A stretch of 64,000 nt of DNA from Chitinimonas_A lacunae (GCF_042650885.1 NZ_JBHSBU010000001.1:3906001-3970000); one strand, 5' to 3'; shown: positions 26,077 to 35,356, numbered from the stretch's first letter. The notes: generated by a model not told the origin, from the sequence alone. Translations and numbers: made by a program.

Positions 26077-26913
26077 ATGCAGATCATCCAGACCATTTCC
26101 AAATTGCGCGCCTGGCGCAAGACTGCCGGCTATGTCGCCTTTGTGCCGACCATGGGCAATCTGCACGACGGCCATCTGGCCCTGGTGGCCGAGGCCCGTG
26201 CCCGTGGCGGTCGCGTGGTGGTGTCGATCTTCGTCAATCCCCTGCAATTCGGTCAGGGGGAAGACTATCTGACCTATCCGCGCACGTTTGAGGAAGACTG
26301 CGCCAAGCTCGAGGCCGCCGGGGTCGATGTGGTGTTCCACCCCGATGTGGCACAGCTCTATCCGCGGGTCGAACAGGCTTACAAGGTCGAGCCGCCGGCG
26401 ATCCAGGACGAGCTGTGCGGCAAGTTCCGCCCGGGCCATTTCCGTGGCGTGGCGACGGTGGTCAGCAAGCTGTTCAATATCGTGCAGCCCGATTGCGCCA
26501 TGTTCGGCAAGAAGGACTACCAGCAGCTCAAAGTGATCAGCGGCATGGTGGCCGATCTCGATATGCCGATCGAGGTGGTGCCGGTCGATACCGGCCGGGC
26601 GGCCGACGGTCTGGCGCTGTCCTCGCGCAATGGTTATCTGACCGAGGGCGAGCGGGCCGAGGCGCCGCGTCTGTATCGCAATCTCAGTGCGATCAAGGCG
26701 GCACTCGAAGCGGGCGAGCGCGATTTCGTCAAACTGACCGAAACCGCCCGTGCCGATCTGGAGAACCACGGTTGGCGGGTCGATTACGTCGAGATCCGCA
26801 GCGCCGACCGGCTCGAACACGCCCGGCCGGGCGACCGGTCGCTGGTGGTGCTGGCAGCGGCCAGGCTCGGCCGGCCCCGTCTGATCGACAATCTCGAAGT
26901 GACGCTGAACTAG
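26077..26913 (+). CDS. panC: Pantothenate synthetase
   Basis: A 278-residue ligase that joins pantoate and beta-alanine with ATP. The HIGH-type motif is 'FVPTMGNLHDGHLALVAEAR', and 'VSIFVNPLQFGQGEDYLTYPR' and 'DCAMFGKKDYQQL' are also present. It starts 35 bp after panB and is followed by panD after 79 bp. It uses the beta-alanine made by panD. Confidence 0.97.
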   Translation: MQIIQTISKLRAWRKTAGYVAFVPTMGNLHDGHLALVAEARARGGRVVVSIFVNPLQFGQGEDYLTYPRTFEEDCAKLEAAGVDVVFHPDVAQLYPRVEQAYKVEPPAIQDELCGKFRPGHFRGVATVVSKLFNIVQPDCAMFGKKDYQQLKVISGMVADLDMPIEVVPVDTGRAADGLALSSRNGYLTEGERAEAPRLYRNLSAIKAALEAGERDFVKLTETARADLENHGWRVDYVEIRSADRLEHARPGDRSLVVLAAARLGRPRLIDNLEVTLN

Positions 26914-26992
26914 TCGTCCGAGCCGCTGCGCCGGCCTGACCCGAACCGGGCCCGGCTGCGGCGGCGGCTCCACCCCCCACAAGGAGTACCCC

Positions 26993-27373
26993 ATGCAACG
27001 CCATATGCTCAAATCGAAGCTGCACCGCGTCACCACCACGCATGCCGAACTGAACTACATCGGTTCGTGCGCGATCGACGAGGATCTGCTCGACGCCGCC
27101 GATATTCGCGAATACGAAGAAATCCAGATCTGGAACGTGACCAACGGTGAGCGTTTCGCCACCTATGCCATCCGGGCCGAGCGCGGTTCGGGTGTGATTT
27201 CGGTCAACGGCTCGGCCGCGCGCCGGGTCCAGGTCGGCGACATCCTGATCCTGGCCAGCTTTGCCATGTTTGACGACCGCGAACTGGCCGAGCACAAGCC
27301 GCGTCTGGTGTTCGTTGATGGCGCCAACCGCATCACCGAACTGTCCAGTCTCACCCCGGTCCAGCCGGCCTGA
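26993..27373 (+). CDS. panD: Aspartate 1-decarboxylase (pro-enzyme)
   Basis: A 126-residue pyruvoyl enzyme that makes beta-alanine from aspartate. The pro-enzyme self-cleaves at Gly-Ser in 'LNYIGSCAID', giving the pyruvoyl group on the new N-terminus. AAGGAGTACCCC precedes the ATG. With panB and panC it completes the pantothenate set, and it ends in a strong terminator (27382-27408). Confidence 0.97.
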   Translation: MQRHMLKSKLHRVTTTHAELNYIGSCAIDEDLLDAADIREYEEIQIWNVTNGERFATYAIRAERGSGVISVNGSAARRVQVGDILILASFAMFDDRELAEHKPRLVFVDGANRITELSSLTPVQPA

Positions 27374-27381
27374 GTCTTCAG

Positions 27382-27408
27382 GCGGGAGCGGCAGCCGCTC
27401 CCGCTTTT
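27382..27408 (+). terminator. Rho-independent terminator of the pan operon
   Basis: An 11-bp perfect stem GCGGGAGCGGC / GCCGCTCCCGC around a single base (an effectively tight loop) is followed by TTTT. It lies 8 bases past the panD stop. Confidence 0.85.
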
Positions 27409-28131
27409 ATCTCCGCTTCTACCCAGTCCTCTTCTCGGACCCATCACTCCCTCCCGCCATCTCGAACTCGACCCCGGGCCAAGCCTTGCTGGCTGAAGGG
27501 GCTGGCGCGTCCCACTGCTTCGTCTTTTGCTCCACGCTGAGGTTCGACCCACCCCTGATGGTCTGTATGCTGACCGAAAGGAGGAGCGTTGCCGGGCAGC
27601 TGGTACACGACCCGTTGAATCCGAGCCGTCCCTGGCGACGCTGACTTGGCGAGCTCGTGCCGATGCCGAGCCTGCCGGAAATGTGCGAGTGGCTTAAATC
27701 GCACAACGGGGAGAGCGTAATGGCTTGCTCTGGCCGTCTTCTGCCGAGCGGGTGCTTTGGGAGAGTTGTACGGTTGTTGATGAGGGATGGGGAAGAGATG
27801 GTAGAGAGGGGATAGGTGGATTGACTTATTGTTTTGTTTTTCCTCTATAAAAGCTTCCCTTTCTTGTATGTAGATTTACAAAAACTTTCTATTTTTCATT
27901 TTCCGCTATTTTCCCTGCTGAAATTGCAACAGATGAGAAGGTGGAGCATCCGTACAGTGCGGAAAAAGAGGTTTTGTGAGGGGAAAGTGTGGGCGGTGGA
28001 GCGAGCAGGGGTACAGGCGGCAACGCCAGTATGGGCGCGGCTCGCAGCGGTTTTTCCGCTGTCGTTGGCTGGTGCGGAAACCGCGCCTTTAGACCATATA
28101 GGGTGTCTTTTCAATAACAGAGCTATTTTTG

Positions 28132-28180
28132 TGTATCAAATGTCATATCGCTAGATATAGCTAGGTTTCAGACTAGGGAA
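28132..28180 (+). repeat. A+T-rich dispersed repeat, copy G (weak)
   Basis: ATCGCTAGATATAGCTAGG matches the ATCCGCTAGATATGGTG core of copy I at 34.5 kb. Flanks are less similar. Confidence 0.35.
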
Positions 28181-28390
28181 AACGGCAAGTATTTTTCTCT
28201 GTCTGGGAGCTTGTGTGCGGCTTCTTATGGCTTTTGCATACAATAACTGCGTTTCATCATCTCCTTAGGACATAAGGATGATTGCGGTCGTAAAAAACAG
28301 GTGTGCAAACGGGTAAAAAATCCTATCGTCATATGCTGGGCCGGGAAGAAGATGTGCGCTCTCAATTACCAATAACTGGAGAGTGACGCC

Positions 28391-31108
28391 ATGAAGTCCC
28401 TTCGTTCCATGCCCCGCCTGCTTCCCCTGGTTGCTGCCGTATCGTCGGCCTTTGTCCTGACGGCTGCGAACGCCCACGATGAGATCAATCTGGTGCCGGG
28501 CATGGCGCATGGAGAGGAGCATGTGCTGGCCCGCGCCCCGTCGACTCCGCTGCCGCCCAAGGCACAGGCCATCGCCGAGATGCCGACGCCCGAGGCCGTC
28601 GCCCGGTTGATGGCGCAACCGCAGCAAGCCAAGGCCATCGCGCAGGCCGGCATCGACACCAGTGTCCCGCTGCCGCCCCAAGTGAATGCCGGCGCCGACC
28701 TGCCGGCCGTGGGCGCCACGATCGCTTGCAATATCTCCAGTCTGCCCAGCAGCGGTGATGCCCTGGTCGCCGCCCTGCGTGCCACCGAGGCTTCCTGCCT
28801 GAACGGTCTGTTCCAGGCCAACGCCAGCACCATCCGCCTGTTTACCGACGCCAATATCCGCACCGTGTCGGAAGCCGCCACCCGCCGCGCGGCCAACTTC
28901 GACGGAGTCGATCCCAAGGGTCTGGCGCAACTGGTGGTGTTCCTCAAGGCCGCTTACTACGTCCAGTACTACAACCCGCAGCACGTCCCGGCTTTCTCGA
29001 TCGATGCCAAGCGCGCCAGCCTCCGGGTGGCAGCCGCCCTGGTCGGCAACCGCAAGGTGTGGAGCACCCCGCAGCCTGACTACGACGCCATCTGGTCCAA
29101 CCCCAACCTGACCTGGGAACAGAAATCGGCCCTGCATGCCCAGGGACAACTGGCTATCGCCGCAATGCGCGATGGCGTGGTCCTGGTTGACTCGGTCCGT
29201 CTGCTCGATGAGTTCGCCGATACCGCCGCCGCCACCGTGCGCGCCTTCCAGGCCGGTTACGCCGGCCGGATGATCGAAAGCGGCATCTATCCGCTGCAAA
29301 CTGCCTTCTTCACCGCCCATAACGACGGCCGTCTGGGCGGCACCATGGAATCGGGTCGCTACGACCGTCTGGTCGAAGCCCTGCGCATCGCTGCCCGCGA
29401 CTATGAAAACCGGTTCAACCACACCGACCAGTTCTATCTGAACTTCGTGCGCGAATACGGCCGCTTCCTGCTGCATGCCCGTTATCGCAGCGGGGTCGAA
29501 AGCGAACTGATGCAGATGCTGCGCCGCGAGACCAAGTTCAACGGTCCGTGGATGGAAGCCGCCGGCATGCTCAAAGGCGCCATGCCCAACTACGACTGCA
29601 AGCGCTACGACCTGTGCAACGCCAAGCAGGAACTCGAAGCCAAGCTGTTCCCGAACACCTGGAGCTTCGATGACGGCAAGCTGGTGTTCCGTACTCCGCT
29701 GAGCTTTGCCGAAGTGGAACAGCTCTACTACGCGCTCAAGCAGGTCGAGAGCCAGATGAAGCGGCTGGGCAATACGCTGGAGCCGGTGGCGGGTGACCCC
29801 AACGAAAAGCTGAAGATGGTGATCTACGGCACCAAGTCCGACTACAAGAACTACCAGGACTTCCTGAACAATCTGTCTACCGACAACGGCGGCATCTATA
29901 TCGAGTCTGATGCCACCTTCTACACCTTCCAGCGCAAGGTGCCCGAAGAGAGCACCCTGACCCTGGAAGAGCTGACCCGGCACGAATACGTCCACTATCT
30001 GAACGGCCGCTACGCCCAACCGGGCATGTGGGGCGATGACCGCTTCTACGACGACGAGCGTCGGATGACCTGGTTCGACGAAGGCAGCGCCGAATTCCTG
30101 GCCTGGAGCACCCCGCGCGACGGCATCAAGACCCGCGCCAATATCGCCGAGATTCTCAACCGCAACGACCGTTCGGCCTGGTGGCCGATCAGCAAGGTGG
30201 TGCGCAGTGCCTACGCCGACGGCTGGGACTTCTACAGCTGGGGCGCGCTGCTGATGGATTACCTGCATCGTCAGCATCCGCAACAGGTCGATGCGATCTA
30301 CGCCCGTCTGCGCGCTAACGATGTCGCCGGTTACGACGCGCTGATGCGTAAGCTCGGCTCCGACCCGGCGATCCAGCAGGGCTGGTTCCCGTTCCTCGAC
30401 AAGGTGCTGGCCGACCATAAAGCCAAGCGGCTCGACAACACCTCGACGCCGTATGGCAAGGTCTGGCTCAAGGCCGGCGAGTGGAAGGAAAGCTCGGTGT
30501 CAACGCTGCAAAGCAATATGAGCCGCTGGATTCCGGGTTCGGTCTGCAAGACCTCGGTCGATCCGAGCCGCAATGTGCTGGGCCGCTTTGCCTGTAGCGG
30601 CGAAGTGTCGGCACCGAACGACGGCCCGACCGCCACCAAGGAAGTGAACCGCGTGCTCGACTACACGCTGAACCAGCTCAGCGCTTCGGGTCCGAACAAC
30701 TTCCTCGGCATGAACTGCGCCTACGGTGCGTTCAACCCCTCGCGCGGCACCCGTCAGTTCGTCTGCGAAGGCCCGCTGGCCAAGGCTGGCGATACCAGCG
30801 GCGGCAAGAACGGCTTCGAGCTGCTGTCGTCGTGGATCACCTCGGACAAGGCTTGCAAGCTCGGTTACCTCGAATACCGCACCAACCCGGCCAATGCCGC
30901 TGCCACCTTCACCCTGCTGCAAGCGCCCAAGCGCGGTGGCCTGGTGCTGACTGCCTGGGGCAGCTACAGCTACCGCACCAATGGTGCCCAAGGCGGTGTG
31001 ATCGACGACAGCTTCCGCTTCCGCGCCACGGTCAACGGCGTCAGCAGCGAGCACACCGTCACCTTCCGCGTCAACGCGAGCGAAGCCGGCTATCGCGCCT
31101 GCCTGTAA
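28391..31108 (+). CDS. Secreted M9-family collagenase
   Basis: A 905-residue exported protease. A signal peptide (~1-28, ending AANA) is followed by a long N-terminal M9N-type region. The zinc site is HEYVH (H531, E532, H535) with the downstream ligand Glu564 in 'WFDEGSAEFLAWST', matching the microbial collagenase family. About 260 residues after the catalytic domain form beta-rich regions with several Cys ('FACSGEV', 'MNCAYGAF', 'CEGPLAK'), perhaps a substrate-binding module; I cannot name the fold. GGAGAGTGACGCC precedes the ATG. It would digest collagen or gelatin outside the cell. It ends before a strong terminator. Confidence 0.92.
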   Translation: MKSLRSMPRLLPLVAAVSSAFVLTAANAHDEINLVPGMAHGEEHVLARAPSTPLPPKAQAIAEMPTPEAVARLMAQPQQAKAIAQAGIDTSVPLPPQVNAGADLPAVGATIACNISSLPSSGDALVAALRATEASCLNGLFQANASTIRLFTDANIRTVSEAATRRAANFDGVDPKGLAQLVVFLKAAYYVQYYNPQHVPAFSIDAKRASLRVAAALVGNRKVWSTPQPDYDAIWSNPNLTWEQKSALHAQGQLAIAAMRDGVVLVDSVRLLDEFADTAAATVRAFQAGYAGRMIESGIYPLQTAFFTAHNDGRLGGTMESGRYDRLVEALRIAARDYENRFNHTDQFYLNFVREYGRFLLHARYRSGVESELMQMLRRETKFNGPWMEAAGMLKGAMPNYDCKRYDLCNAKQELEAKLFPNTWSFDDGKLVFRTPLSFAEVEQLYYALKQVESQMKRLGNTLEPVAGDPNEKLKMVIYGTKSDYKNYQDFLNNLSTDNGGIYIESDATFYTFQRKVPEESTLTLEELTRHEYVHYLNGRYAQPGMWGDDRFYDDERRMTWFDEGSAEFLAWSTPRDGIKTRANIAEILNRNDRSAWWPISKVVRSAYADGWDFYSWGALLMDYLHRQHPQQVDAIYARLRANDVAGYDALMRKLGSDPAIQQGWFPFLDKVLADHKAKRLDNTSTPYGKVWLKAGEWKESSVSTLQSNMSRWIPGSVCKTSVDPSRNVLGRFACSGEVSAPNDGPTATKEVNRVLDYTLNQLSASGPNNFLGMNCAYGAFNPSRGTRQFVCEGPLAKAGDTSGGKNGFELLSSWITSDKACKLGYLEYRTNPANAAATFTLLQAPKRGGLVLTAWGSYSYRTNGAQGGVIDDSFRFRATVNGVSSEHTVTFRVNASEAGYRACL

Positions 31109-31257
31109 GCGGATGTCGGAGCGCAAGGTCGGGTTGTTGCGCTCCGTTTCTGTGTCCTGCGATCCCGGCCGGGTCGCAGGACTGTCCGGTCCGCTGCGGC
31201 GGACCGACCGGCGCCACAACGCCGGTCAAGTTGTCGTGTCGTCTGTTGTCCTCGTCG

Positions 31258-31288
31258 CGCCCTGGCATTCGTGCCGGGGCGTTTTTTT
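31258..31288 (+). terminator. Strong terminator after the collagenase
   Basis: A stem CGCCCTGGCA / TGCCGGGGCG with a single T-G wobble closes on a TTCG tetraloop and is followed by seven T. Confidence 0.9.
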
Positions 31289-31347
31289 GTGAGGGGCGGC
31301 GGCTCGCGGTAACATCGCCCGGTTTATCTCCCCCGCCTTCCCGTGCC

Positions 31348-32244
31348 ATGGACAGCCAAGCCAGCAAACAGTATTTCCTCGACCTGCAAACCCGTCTGAT
31401 CGCCGCTTTCGAGGGGGCCGACGGCGGCAGCTTCCGCCACGACCCCTGGCAGCGCCCGGCAGGCGGCGGCGGGATCAGCCGGATACTCGAAGGCGGCGAG
31501 CTGTTCGAGCGCGGCGGGGTCGGTTTCTCCCATGTCCACGGCGACCGTCTGCCACCGTCGGCATCGGCCCACCGGCCCGAACTGGCCGGCCGCGCCTGGG
31601 AGGCAATGGGGGTGAGCCTGGTGCTCCATCCGCGCAACCCCTATATCCCCACGGTCCATATGAATGTGCGGATGTTCCGCGCCACCGGCGTCGGCGAGCC
31701 CGATGTGGTCTGGTTCGGCGGTGGGATGGACCTCACGCCCTACTACGGTTTCGAGGAAGACGCCCGCCATTTCCACCGCGTCTGCCGCGATACCCTCAAC
31801 CCGTTCGGTGAGCAGTACTACCCTCGCTTCAAGCGCTGGTGCGACGATTACTTCTTCCTTAAACACCGCAACGAGGCTCGTGGCATCGGTGGCATTTTCT
31901 TTGACGATTTCTCCGAGTTAGGCGAAGAAGGCAGCTTTGCCCTGACCCGTGCAGTTGGCGACAGCTTCCTGGCCGCCTATCTGCCTATCGTCGAGCGCCG
32001 CCGCGAGCTGCCGTTCGGGCCGCGTGAACGCGACTGGCAGGCCTATCGGCGCGGTCGCTATGTCGAATTCAATCTGGTGTGGGACCGCGGGACCTTGTTC
32101 GGCCTGCAATCGGGCGGGCGCACCGAGTCCATCCTGATGTCGATGCCGCCACTGGCGCAGTGGCGCTACGACTACCAGCCCGAAGCCGGTTCGCCTGAAG
32201 CGGGGCTGCTGACCGACTTCCTGCCCCATCGCGACTGGCTGTAA
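31348..32244 (+). CDS. hemF: Oxygen-dependent coproporphyrinogen III oxidase
   Basis: A 298-residue enzyme of normal size that oxidatively decarboxylates coproporphyrinogen III to protoporphyrinogen IX in heme synthesis. Signature segments include 'PYIPTVHMNVRMF', 'WFGGGMDLTPYYG', 'RNEARGIGGIFFDDF' and 'RGRYVEFNLVWDRGTLFGLQSGGRTESILMSMPP'. The reading frame is open far upstream; ATG 31348 gives the family-typical start. It lies about 60 bp after the collagenase terminator and so has its own promoter, which I cannot point to. Confidence 0.96.
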   Translation: MDSQASKQYFLDLQTRLIAAFEGADGGSFRHDPWQRPAGGGGISRILEGGELFERGGVGFSHVHGDRLPPSASAHRPELAGRAWEAMGVSLVLHPRNPYIPTVHMNVRMFRATGVGEPDVVWFGGGMDLTPYYGFEEDARHFHRVCRDTLNPFGEQYYPRFKRWCDDYFFLKHRNEARGIGGIFFDDFSELGEEGSFALTRAVGDSFLAAYLPIVERRRELPFGPRERDWQAYRRGRYVEFNLVWDRGTLFGLQSGGRTESILMSMPPLAQWRYDYQPEAGSPEAGLLTDFLPHRDWL

Positions 32245-32488
32245 GGCCAATCCACCATTCCGGTCGCCTCCCTGTGGACCCTTTCTCGGCTCGGGAAGCT
32301 GGGTGTGGGCGTCCGTGGCGTCTATTCGGCGTCCGAGTCGGACCCCAATGCGCGTCGGACGCGCTGAAGCCGCAAGATTTTCCGCGCGCCCACCGCCTTG
32401 GATTTTCATATCCACGCTCGAAGCGTGATCCGATGCACTACGCTTACTGCAAGCAGTACATTTGTTTGGTCGGGCTAACAGAAATAAA

Positions 32489-32542
32489 CAGGAAAAATGT
32501 CTGCTAGTACTGGCGCGGATATTAACCAGAAATAAATATTTT
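32489..32542 (+). repeat. A+T-rich dispersed repeat, copy H
   Basis: AGGAAAAATGTCTGCTAG, a GGCGCGG stretch and an AAATAAATATTTTT tail match copies C and I at about two thirds identity over 51 bp. It sits just upstream of pnuC and could overlap its promoter. Confidence 0.6.
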
Positions 32543-32583
32543 TGCTTGTCACTGCTGACTACTTGGCCAAGGAGTTCATCGCG

Positions 32584-33219
32584 ATGCAGGAACTCGCCGA
32601 CGCACTGAACCAACCGCTGTTTATCGTGTGGAGTGCCCCGATGAGCCGGGCCGAGGTGCTGGGGTTTGCCACGGGTTTATGGTGTGTCTGGTTGGCGGCG
32701 CAGCGGCATATCCTTAATTTCCCGGTCGGCATCGCCAATAGTGCCCTGCTGCTGTTTCTGTTCCTGCAAGCCCGGCTGTTTGCCGATGCCGGGCTGCAAG
32801 TGTTCTTTATCGTGCTCGGGCTGCTTGGTTGGTGGCAGTGGCGCCGTGGCAGTACGGCGGCGGCCGTGCCGGTCAGCCGGCTGGCGCCCGGGCGGGTGGC
32901 GTGGTGGGTGGCCGGTGCGCTGTTGGGCACGGTCATGCTGTATCCGCTGCTGACCTGGCTCAAGGGCAGCGTGCCGGTATTCGATGCGCTGATCACCACC
33001 TTGAGCATCGCCGGTCAGTTCCTGCTCAATCAGCGCAAGGTCGAGAGCTGGTGGTTCTGGATCACGGTCGATCTGATCTCGGTGCCGGTCTATCTGCACA
33101 AGCATCTTTATCTGATTGCCCTGCTGTATGTGATTTTCCTGGTGCTGGCCTGCCGTGGCTGGTGGTTATGGCATCGCGCTGCGCCGCCTTGGCGGCTCTC
33201 GACGGAAGGGGTCGCATGA
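32584..33219 (+). CDS. pnuC: PnuC-type nicotinamide riboside transporter
   Basis: A 211-residue inner-membrane protein with about seven hydrophobic helices. Family segments include 'WCVWLAAQRHILNFPVGIANSALLLFLF', 'LLGWWQWRRG', 'ALITTLSIAGQFLLNQRKVESWWFWITVDLISV' and 'HLYLIALLYVIFLVLACRGWWLWH'. PnuC carriers admit nicotinamide riboside for NAD synthesis, with phosphorylation trapping it inside. ATG 32584 has AAGGAG 9 bases upstream; an in-frame TTG at 32542 is less likely. The gene overlaps nadR by ATGA. Confidence 0.95.
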   Translation: MQELADALNQPLFIVWSAPMSRAEVLGFATGLWCVWLAAQRHILNFPVGIANSALLLFLFLQARLFADAGLQVFFIVLGLLGWWQWRRGSTAAAVPVSRLAPGRVAWWVAGALLGTVMLYPLLTWLKGSVPVFDALITTLSIAGQFLLNQRKVESWWFWITVDLISVPVYLHKHLYLIALLYVIFLVLACRGWWLWHRAAPPWRLSTEGVA

Positions 33220-34334
33220 GCGTTCGTTACCAGCATGGTCTGGTGATCGGCAAGTTCTATCCGCCGCATCTGGGCCATCTCTATCTGATTCAGACGGCTG
33301 CCCGCCATTGCCGGCAGGTGACGGTGGTGGTGATGGCGGCTGACCGGGAATCGATTTCCTTGCGCCAGCGGGTGAGCTGGCTGCGCGAGTCGCTGAGCGA
33401 ATGGCCGCAGGTGGCGGTCAGCGGCGTGGTGGACAATCTGCCGGTCGATTACCACAGCGACAAGATCTGGTCGCAGCAGGTGGCCTTGATGCGCGCCGGC
33501 GTGGCGCTCGCCGATGCCGAAGTCGGCCGCACGCCAGCGAAGGTCGATGCGGTATTCAGTTGCGAACACTACGGGGCCGAGCTGGCGCGGCGTTTCGAGG
33601 CGGCCGATGTGCGGCTCGATGGTGAGCGTCATCTGTATCCGATCTCGGGCACGGCAGTACGGGGCGACCCGGCCGCTTATTGGGAATGGCTGCCTGCCAC
33701 TACCCGGGCCGGTCTGGCGCTGCGGGTGGTATTGATCGGTGCCGAATCGACCGGCAAGACCACGCTGGCGCGGCAGCTGACCAAACATTTCCGCAGCCGC
33801 GGGGGCGCTTGGGCGGCAAGCCGGATGGTGGCCGAATATGGCCGCGAATACTGGGTCAACCGGCTGGCACTGGCGCGCGCCGAGTTGGGACGCGAGCCGG
33901 CTTTCAGCGAGATCAGTTGGGACGCCAGTGAGTTCGTCCATATCGCCCATGAACAGAATCGGCGTGAACAGCAGGCCGCGCGTGAAGGCGGTCCGCTGTT
34001 GCTGTGCGATACCGATGCGTTTGCCACCAGCATCTGGCATGAACGCTATCTGGGGCTGGAAGAGCCGCCGCTTGATATCAACCCGGCAAAGCTGCCCGGA
34101 CGGCGCTGCTATCTGCTGTGCGATGTGGCCGGCACGCCGTTTGTCCAGGATGGCTGGCGCGATGGCGAGGCGATCCGCGATTGGATGCAGGGCCGCTTTC
34201 TCGCCCGGTTGGAACAGGCCCATTGCAATGCCTTCCTGCTCGACGGCCCGCTATCGTTGCGGCTTGAGCAGGCAATCAATCTGATCGAGGCCGAACTGAC
34301 GGCCTATTGGCGCTTTGCGGCGCCGCCTGGGTGA
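33216..34334 (+). CDS. nadR: NadR-like bifunctional NMN adenylyltransferase / ribosylnicotinamide kinase
   Basis: A 372-residue two-domain protein. The N-terminal adenylyltransferase has 'GLVIGKFYPPHLGHLYLIQTA' with the GKFxPxHxGH signature; the C-terminal kinase has the P-loop 'GAESTGKTTLARQL'. There is no N-terminal helix-turn-helix, so it lacks the transcriptional repressor arm of the enteric protein. The product would convert imported nicotinamide riboside to NAD. It is translationally coupled to pnuC by a 4-bp overlap (ATGA), supporting the pathway link. Confidence 0.95.
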   Translation: MSVRYQHGLVIGKFYPPHLGHLYLIQTAARHCRQVTVVVMAADRESISLRQRVSWLRESLSEWPQVAVSGVVDNLPVDYHSDKIWSQQVALMRAGVALADAEVGRTPAKVDAVFSCEHYGAELARRFEAADVRLDGERHLYPISGTAVRGDPAAYWEWLPATTRAGLALRVVLIGAESTGKTTLARQLTKHFRSRGGAWAASRMVAEYGREYWVNRLALARAELGREPAFSEISWDASEFVHIAHEQNRREQQAAREGGPLLLCDTDAFATSIWHERYLGLEEPPLDINPAKLPGRRCYLLCDVAGTPFVQDGWRDGEAIRDWMQGRFLARLEQAHCNAFLLDGPLSLRLEQAINLIEAELTAYWRFAAPPG

Positions 34335-34410
34335 GCGGTAGTGCTGCGGCGTGTTCAGGTGGCCTGTCCGATGGGCATCGTGGGGAAGTGGCAGTGAATG
34401 TGAAAGATGC

Positions 34411-34445
34411 GGTGCGTTACGCCGCTTTGCGGCTGACGCACCCTA
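34411..34445. repeat. REP-like palindrome
   Basis: GGTGCGTTAC and TGACGCACC form the outer arms and GCCGC / GCGGC the inner arms, ending CCCTACG. This is a common type of extragenic palindrome in GC-rich proteobacteria. It lies past the nadR stop. Related pieces occur near 53.8 and 63.0 kb. Confidence 0.55.
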
Positions 34446-34488
34446 CGATTCGTGGGGGAGACGGTGGATTGGACAGAAAGGAAAATAA

Positions 34489-34545
34489 TAGGAAAAACAT
34501 CCGCTAGATATGGTGCTGTAAATAACGATAAATATCGTTAATAGG
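34489..34545 (+). repeat. A+T-rich dispersed repeat, copy I
   Basis: AGGAAAAACATCCGCTAGATATGG and a downstream ATAAAT segment match copies C and H without gaps at about 67% identity by hand count. Confidence 0.58.
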
Positions 34546-34558
34546 CTAAACCCTATTT
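34524..34558. terminator. Twin hairpins between convergent nadR and yaaA
   Basis: AACGAT-AAAT-ATCGTT (34524-34539) and AATAGG-CTAAAC-CCTATT (34540-34557) form two adjacent A+T-rich stems, with a short TT after the second. They lie between the nadR and yaaA stops and may act in both directions. Confidence 0.5.
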
Positions 34559-34579
34559 TCGCCTCTCCCCCATCTCCCC

Positions 34580-35356
34580 TCAGGCCGCCTTGTCGCGGCG
34601 AAATACCCAGCGGTCCTGTTCGCTGACTTCAGCGACAAAGCGATAACCTTCCAGGTCGAACTGCTGGAGTTCTTCCACGGACCGGGGCCGACGCTGGGCG
34701 GCAAAGCGGACCATCAGACCGCGTGCCCGCTTGGCGTAGAAGCTGACGATCTTGTAGCGGCCGTCGGTGCCATCCTCGAACACGCAATCGACCACCCGCA
34801 CACCCAGTTGCTTGGGCCGGACTGCCTTGAAATATTCATTGGAAGCCAGGTTGACCAATACCTGCGGCTCGGCCGTGGCCAGTTCGGCTGCCAGCACGTC
34901 GGTGAGCCGGTTGCCCCAGAAGGCGTAGAGATCGCGGCCATGGGCGTTGTTGAGCCGGGTACCCATTTCCAGCCGGTAGGGTTGCATCAGATCAAGCGGA
35001 CGCAGTACGCCATAAAGGCCGGACAGGATGCGCAGCCGCTGCTGTAGATAGCCAAGCTCGTCGTGGCTGAGCGAGGCGGCGTCGAGTCCCTCGTACACAT
35101 CGCCCATGAACGCCAGCAGTGCCTGCTTGGCCGGGCCCGGGGCAGCCTGCGGCGTCCAGGCGGCGTAACGGGCGGTATTGAGGGCAGCGAGGCTAGGGCT
35201 GATCGACATCAGGCTTTCGATTTCGGCCGGGGTTTTGGCGCGCAGCAGCTCGATCAGTTCGGTGGAGTGCTCGGTAAAGCGCGGCAGGGTATGGGGCAGA
35301 TCGGGCGGCGCTGGCTGGTAATCCAATGTTTTGGCAGGAGAAATAAGGAACAGCAT
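34580..35356 (-). CDS. yaaA: YaaA peroxide-stress protein (UPF0246)
   Basis: A 258-residue protein. It begins MLFLISPAKTLDY, the YaaA hallmark, and has 'GDVYEGLDAASLSHDELGYLQQRLRILSGLYGVLRPLDLMQPYRLEMG', 'NLASNEYFKAV' and 'FYAKRARG'. In E. coli YaaA lowers free iron and DNA damage under peroxide stress, and it binds DNA. The frame is open to 35386, but the conserved start is at 35356. No ribosome site is strong. Confidence 0.95.
   Translation of the reverse strand: MLFLISPAKTLDYQPAPPDLPHTLPRFTEHSTELIELLRAKTPAEIESLMSISPSLAALNTARYAAWTPQAAPGPAKQALLAFMGDVYEGLDAASLSHDELGYLQQRLRILSGLYGVLRPLDLMQPYRLEMGTRLNNAHGRDLYAFWGNRLTDVLAAELATAEPQVLVNLASNEYFKAVRPKQLGVRVVDCVFEDGTDGRYKIVSFYAKRARGLMVRFAAQRRPRSVEELQQFDLEGYRFVAEVSEQDRWVFRRDKAA

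Larger units (their letters stand above)
27374..28390. other. Large non-coding region upstream of the collagenase
   Basis: About 1 kb without a convincing gene. It holds the panD terminator, then GC-rich sequence, then two A+T-rich stretches (27820-27915 and 28110-28200). Candidate short frames, such as one of 106 codons at 27834-28154, have no ribosome site and no family resemblance. Confidence 0.5.

Noticed and set aside
27834..28154. 106-codon open frame upstream of the collagenase
   Set aside because: Translation is Phe/Leu/Arg-rich, follows A+T-rich DNA, and has no ribosome site or family resemblance.
28265..30418. 717-codon open frame on the minus strand
   Set aside because: It is the antisense shadow of the collagenase, caused by high GC at third positions.
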